A stretch of DNA of 64,000 nucleotides from Zygaena filipendulae. Taxonomy: Eukaryota; Arthropoda; Insecta; Lepidoptera; Zygaenidae. Under the pieces are notes generated by a model. The model worked only from the letters and a program-made list of their open reading frames with translations. It did no database searches and had not been told where the DNA came from. Where the stretch lies: contig OU015653.1 in the NCBI GenBank assembly GCA_907165275.2, positions 4,432,001-4,496,000 on the forward strand. Reading direction: 5' to 3'. Below are positions 63,575-64,000 of this stretch, in pieces. How positions within the stretch are numbered: the first letter of the stretch is position 1; each line of letters begins with the position of its first letter. A program made the position numbers and the translations under genes.

Positions 63575-63910
63575 ATTGATCGGTTGAGTACCTATAGTCA
63601 ATGTGTGAAAGCGTAACAAACAAACAAGTAAACTTACATTCGCAATAATAATAATTTTGTATTAGGATAATTAACTTAACCTAACTGTATTCTTATTAGA
63701 ACAATCGTTATCCTATCGCACTAATATTAGTAATGCAAAATTTTTTTGAGTGATTTTCGGTTTCAGGTTGTTTCAGTTTCAGTTTCAGCAATGGCTGGAC
63801 GGACCATTTGGCACAGAAATATTTATTTGACACGAGCTGTTCCCCGCGGTTTCAACCGCATTAAATTCAAAGTTCCCGGAAGAATTTTGGCATAAAAAGT
63901 ACTCTACATA
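63575..63910 (-). repeat. Helitron-like fragments
   Basis: 63575-63665 (AAAGCGTAACAAACAAACAA) and 63830-63910 (CGAGCTGTTCCCCGCGGTTT). Both partial. No Syt12 coding exon is visible in this stretch. Confidence 0.5.
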
Positions 63911-64000
63911 TAGGTTTAGGAAATAGTCGGGTTTGAACTTATCTTTTTTGTTTTCATGAGTATGAATGTACCTATACCTAGTATAGTATTATCTGTGCCT

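Overview
This is a 64 kb piece of a lepidopteran (moth or butterfly) nuclear genome. The evidence is spliced animal genes with GT-AG introns, AT-rich intergenic DNA with many TAGGTA-type words, and the dense repeat load typical of Lepidoptera: short repeats ending in a GC hairpin plus CTAG|T (non-autonomous Helitron type), tRNA-headed SINEs, many MITEs, a Tc1 element, non-LTR fragments and a BEL/Pao retrotransposon. There is no bacterial-style operon, CRISPR array or stand-alone tRNA gene.

Layout. 1-16.9 kb is gene-poor: a non-LTR end, a dead Tc1 element at 1869-3434, Helitron-like copies and several MITEs. At 17.1 kb a CpG-rich island carries a candidate first coding exon on the minus strand, with a textbook RFX X-box just upstream; the product is not recognised and the rest of the gene was not found. 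18.4-39.35 kb holds TBCK on the minus strand in 13 coding exons (pseudokinase, TBC RabGAP domain, rhodanese-like tail). A young BEL/Pao element lacking its reverse transcriptase/RNase H region (20796-26432) sits antisense in intron 11. The coding frame of TBCK is broken by one extra base in exon 2.

39.4-43.3 kb is repeats (a full SINE, a minisatellite, TIR elements, a run of three Helitron-like copies). 43.39-44.7 kb is ribosomal protein RpS2 (uS5) on the minus strand, with a TOP-type first exon and two candidate intronic C/D snoRNAs that share a 13-nt core. 45-51.3 kb has a truncated non-LTR element, a THAP-like exon lacking an ATG, a C-rich tract and two back-to-back hAT elements. 51.39-55.72 kb is a six-exon plus-strand gene encoding an 864-residue ZFC3H1-like protein with a terminal CX7CX4CX3H finger. 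60.43-63.45 kb holds the last five coding exons of a minus-strand synaptotagmin, best matching Syt12; its N-terminal exons lie outside the window.

The genes do not form a pathway: TBCK (trafficking/mTOR signalling), RpS2 (translation), ZFC3H1 (nuclear RNA surveillance) and Syt12 (membrane trafficking) are neighbours by synteny only. The least explained structure is a 1.4 kb arrangement in TBCK intron 9 (about 28.36-29.75 kb), where the motif ACTCGAGCGCGTCAGAT recurs every 130-140 bp, forward in the left half and reversed in the right half.
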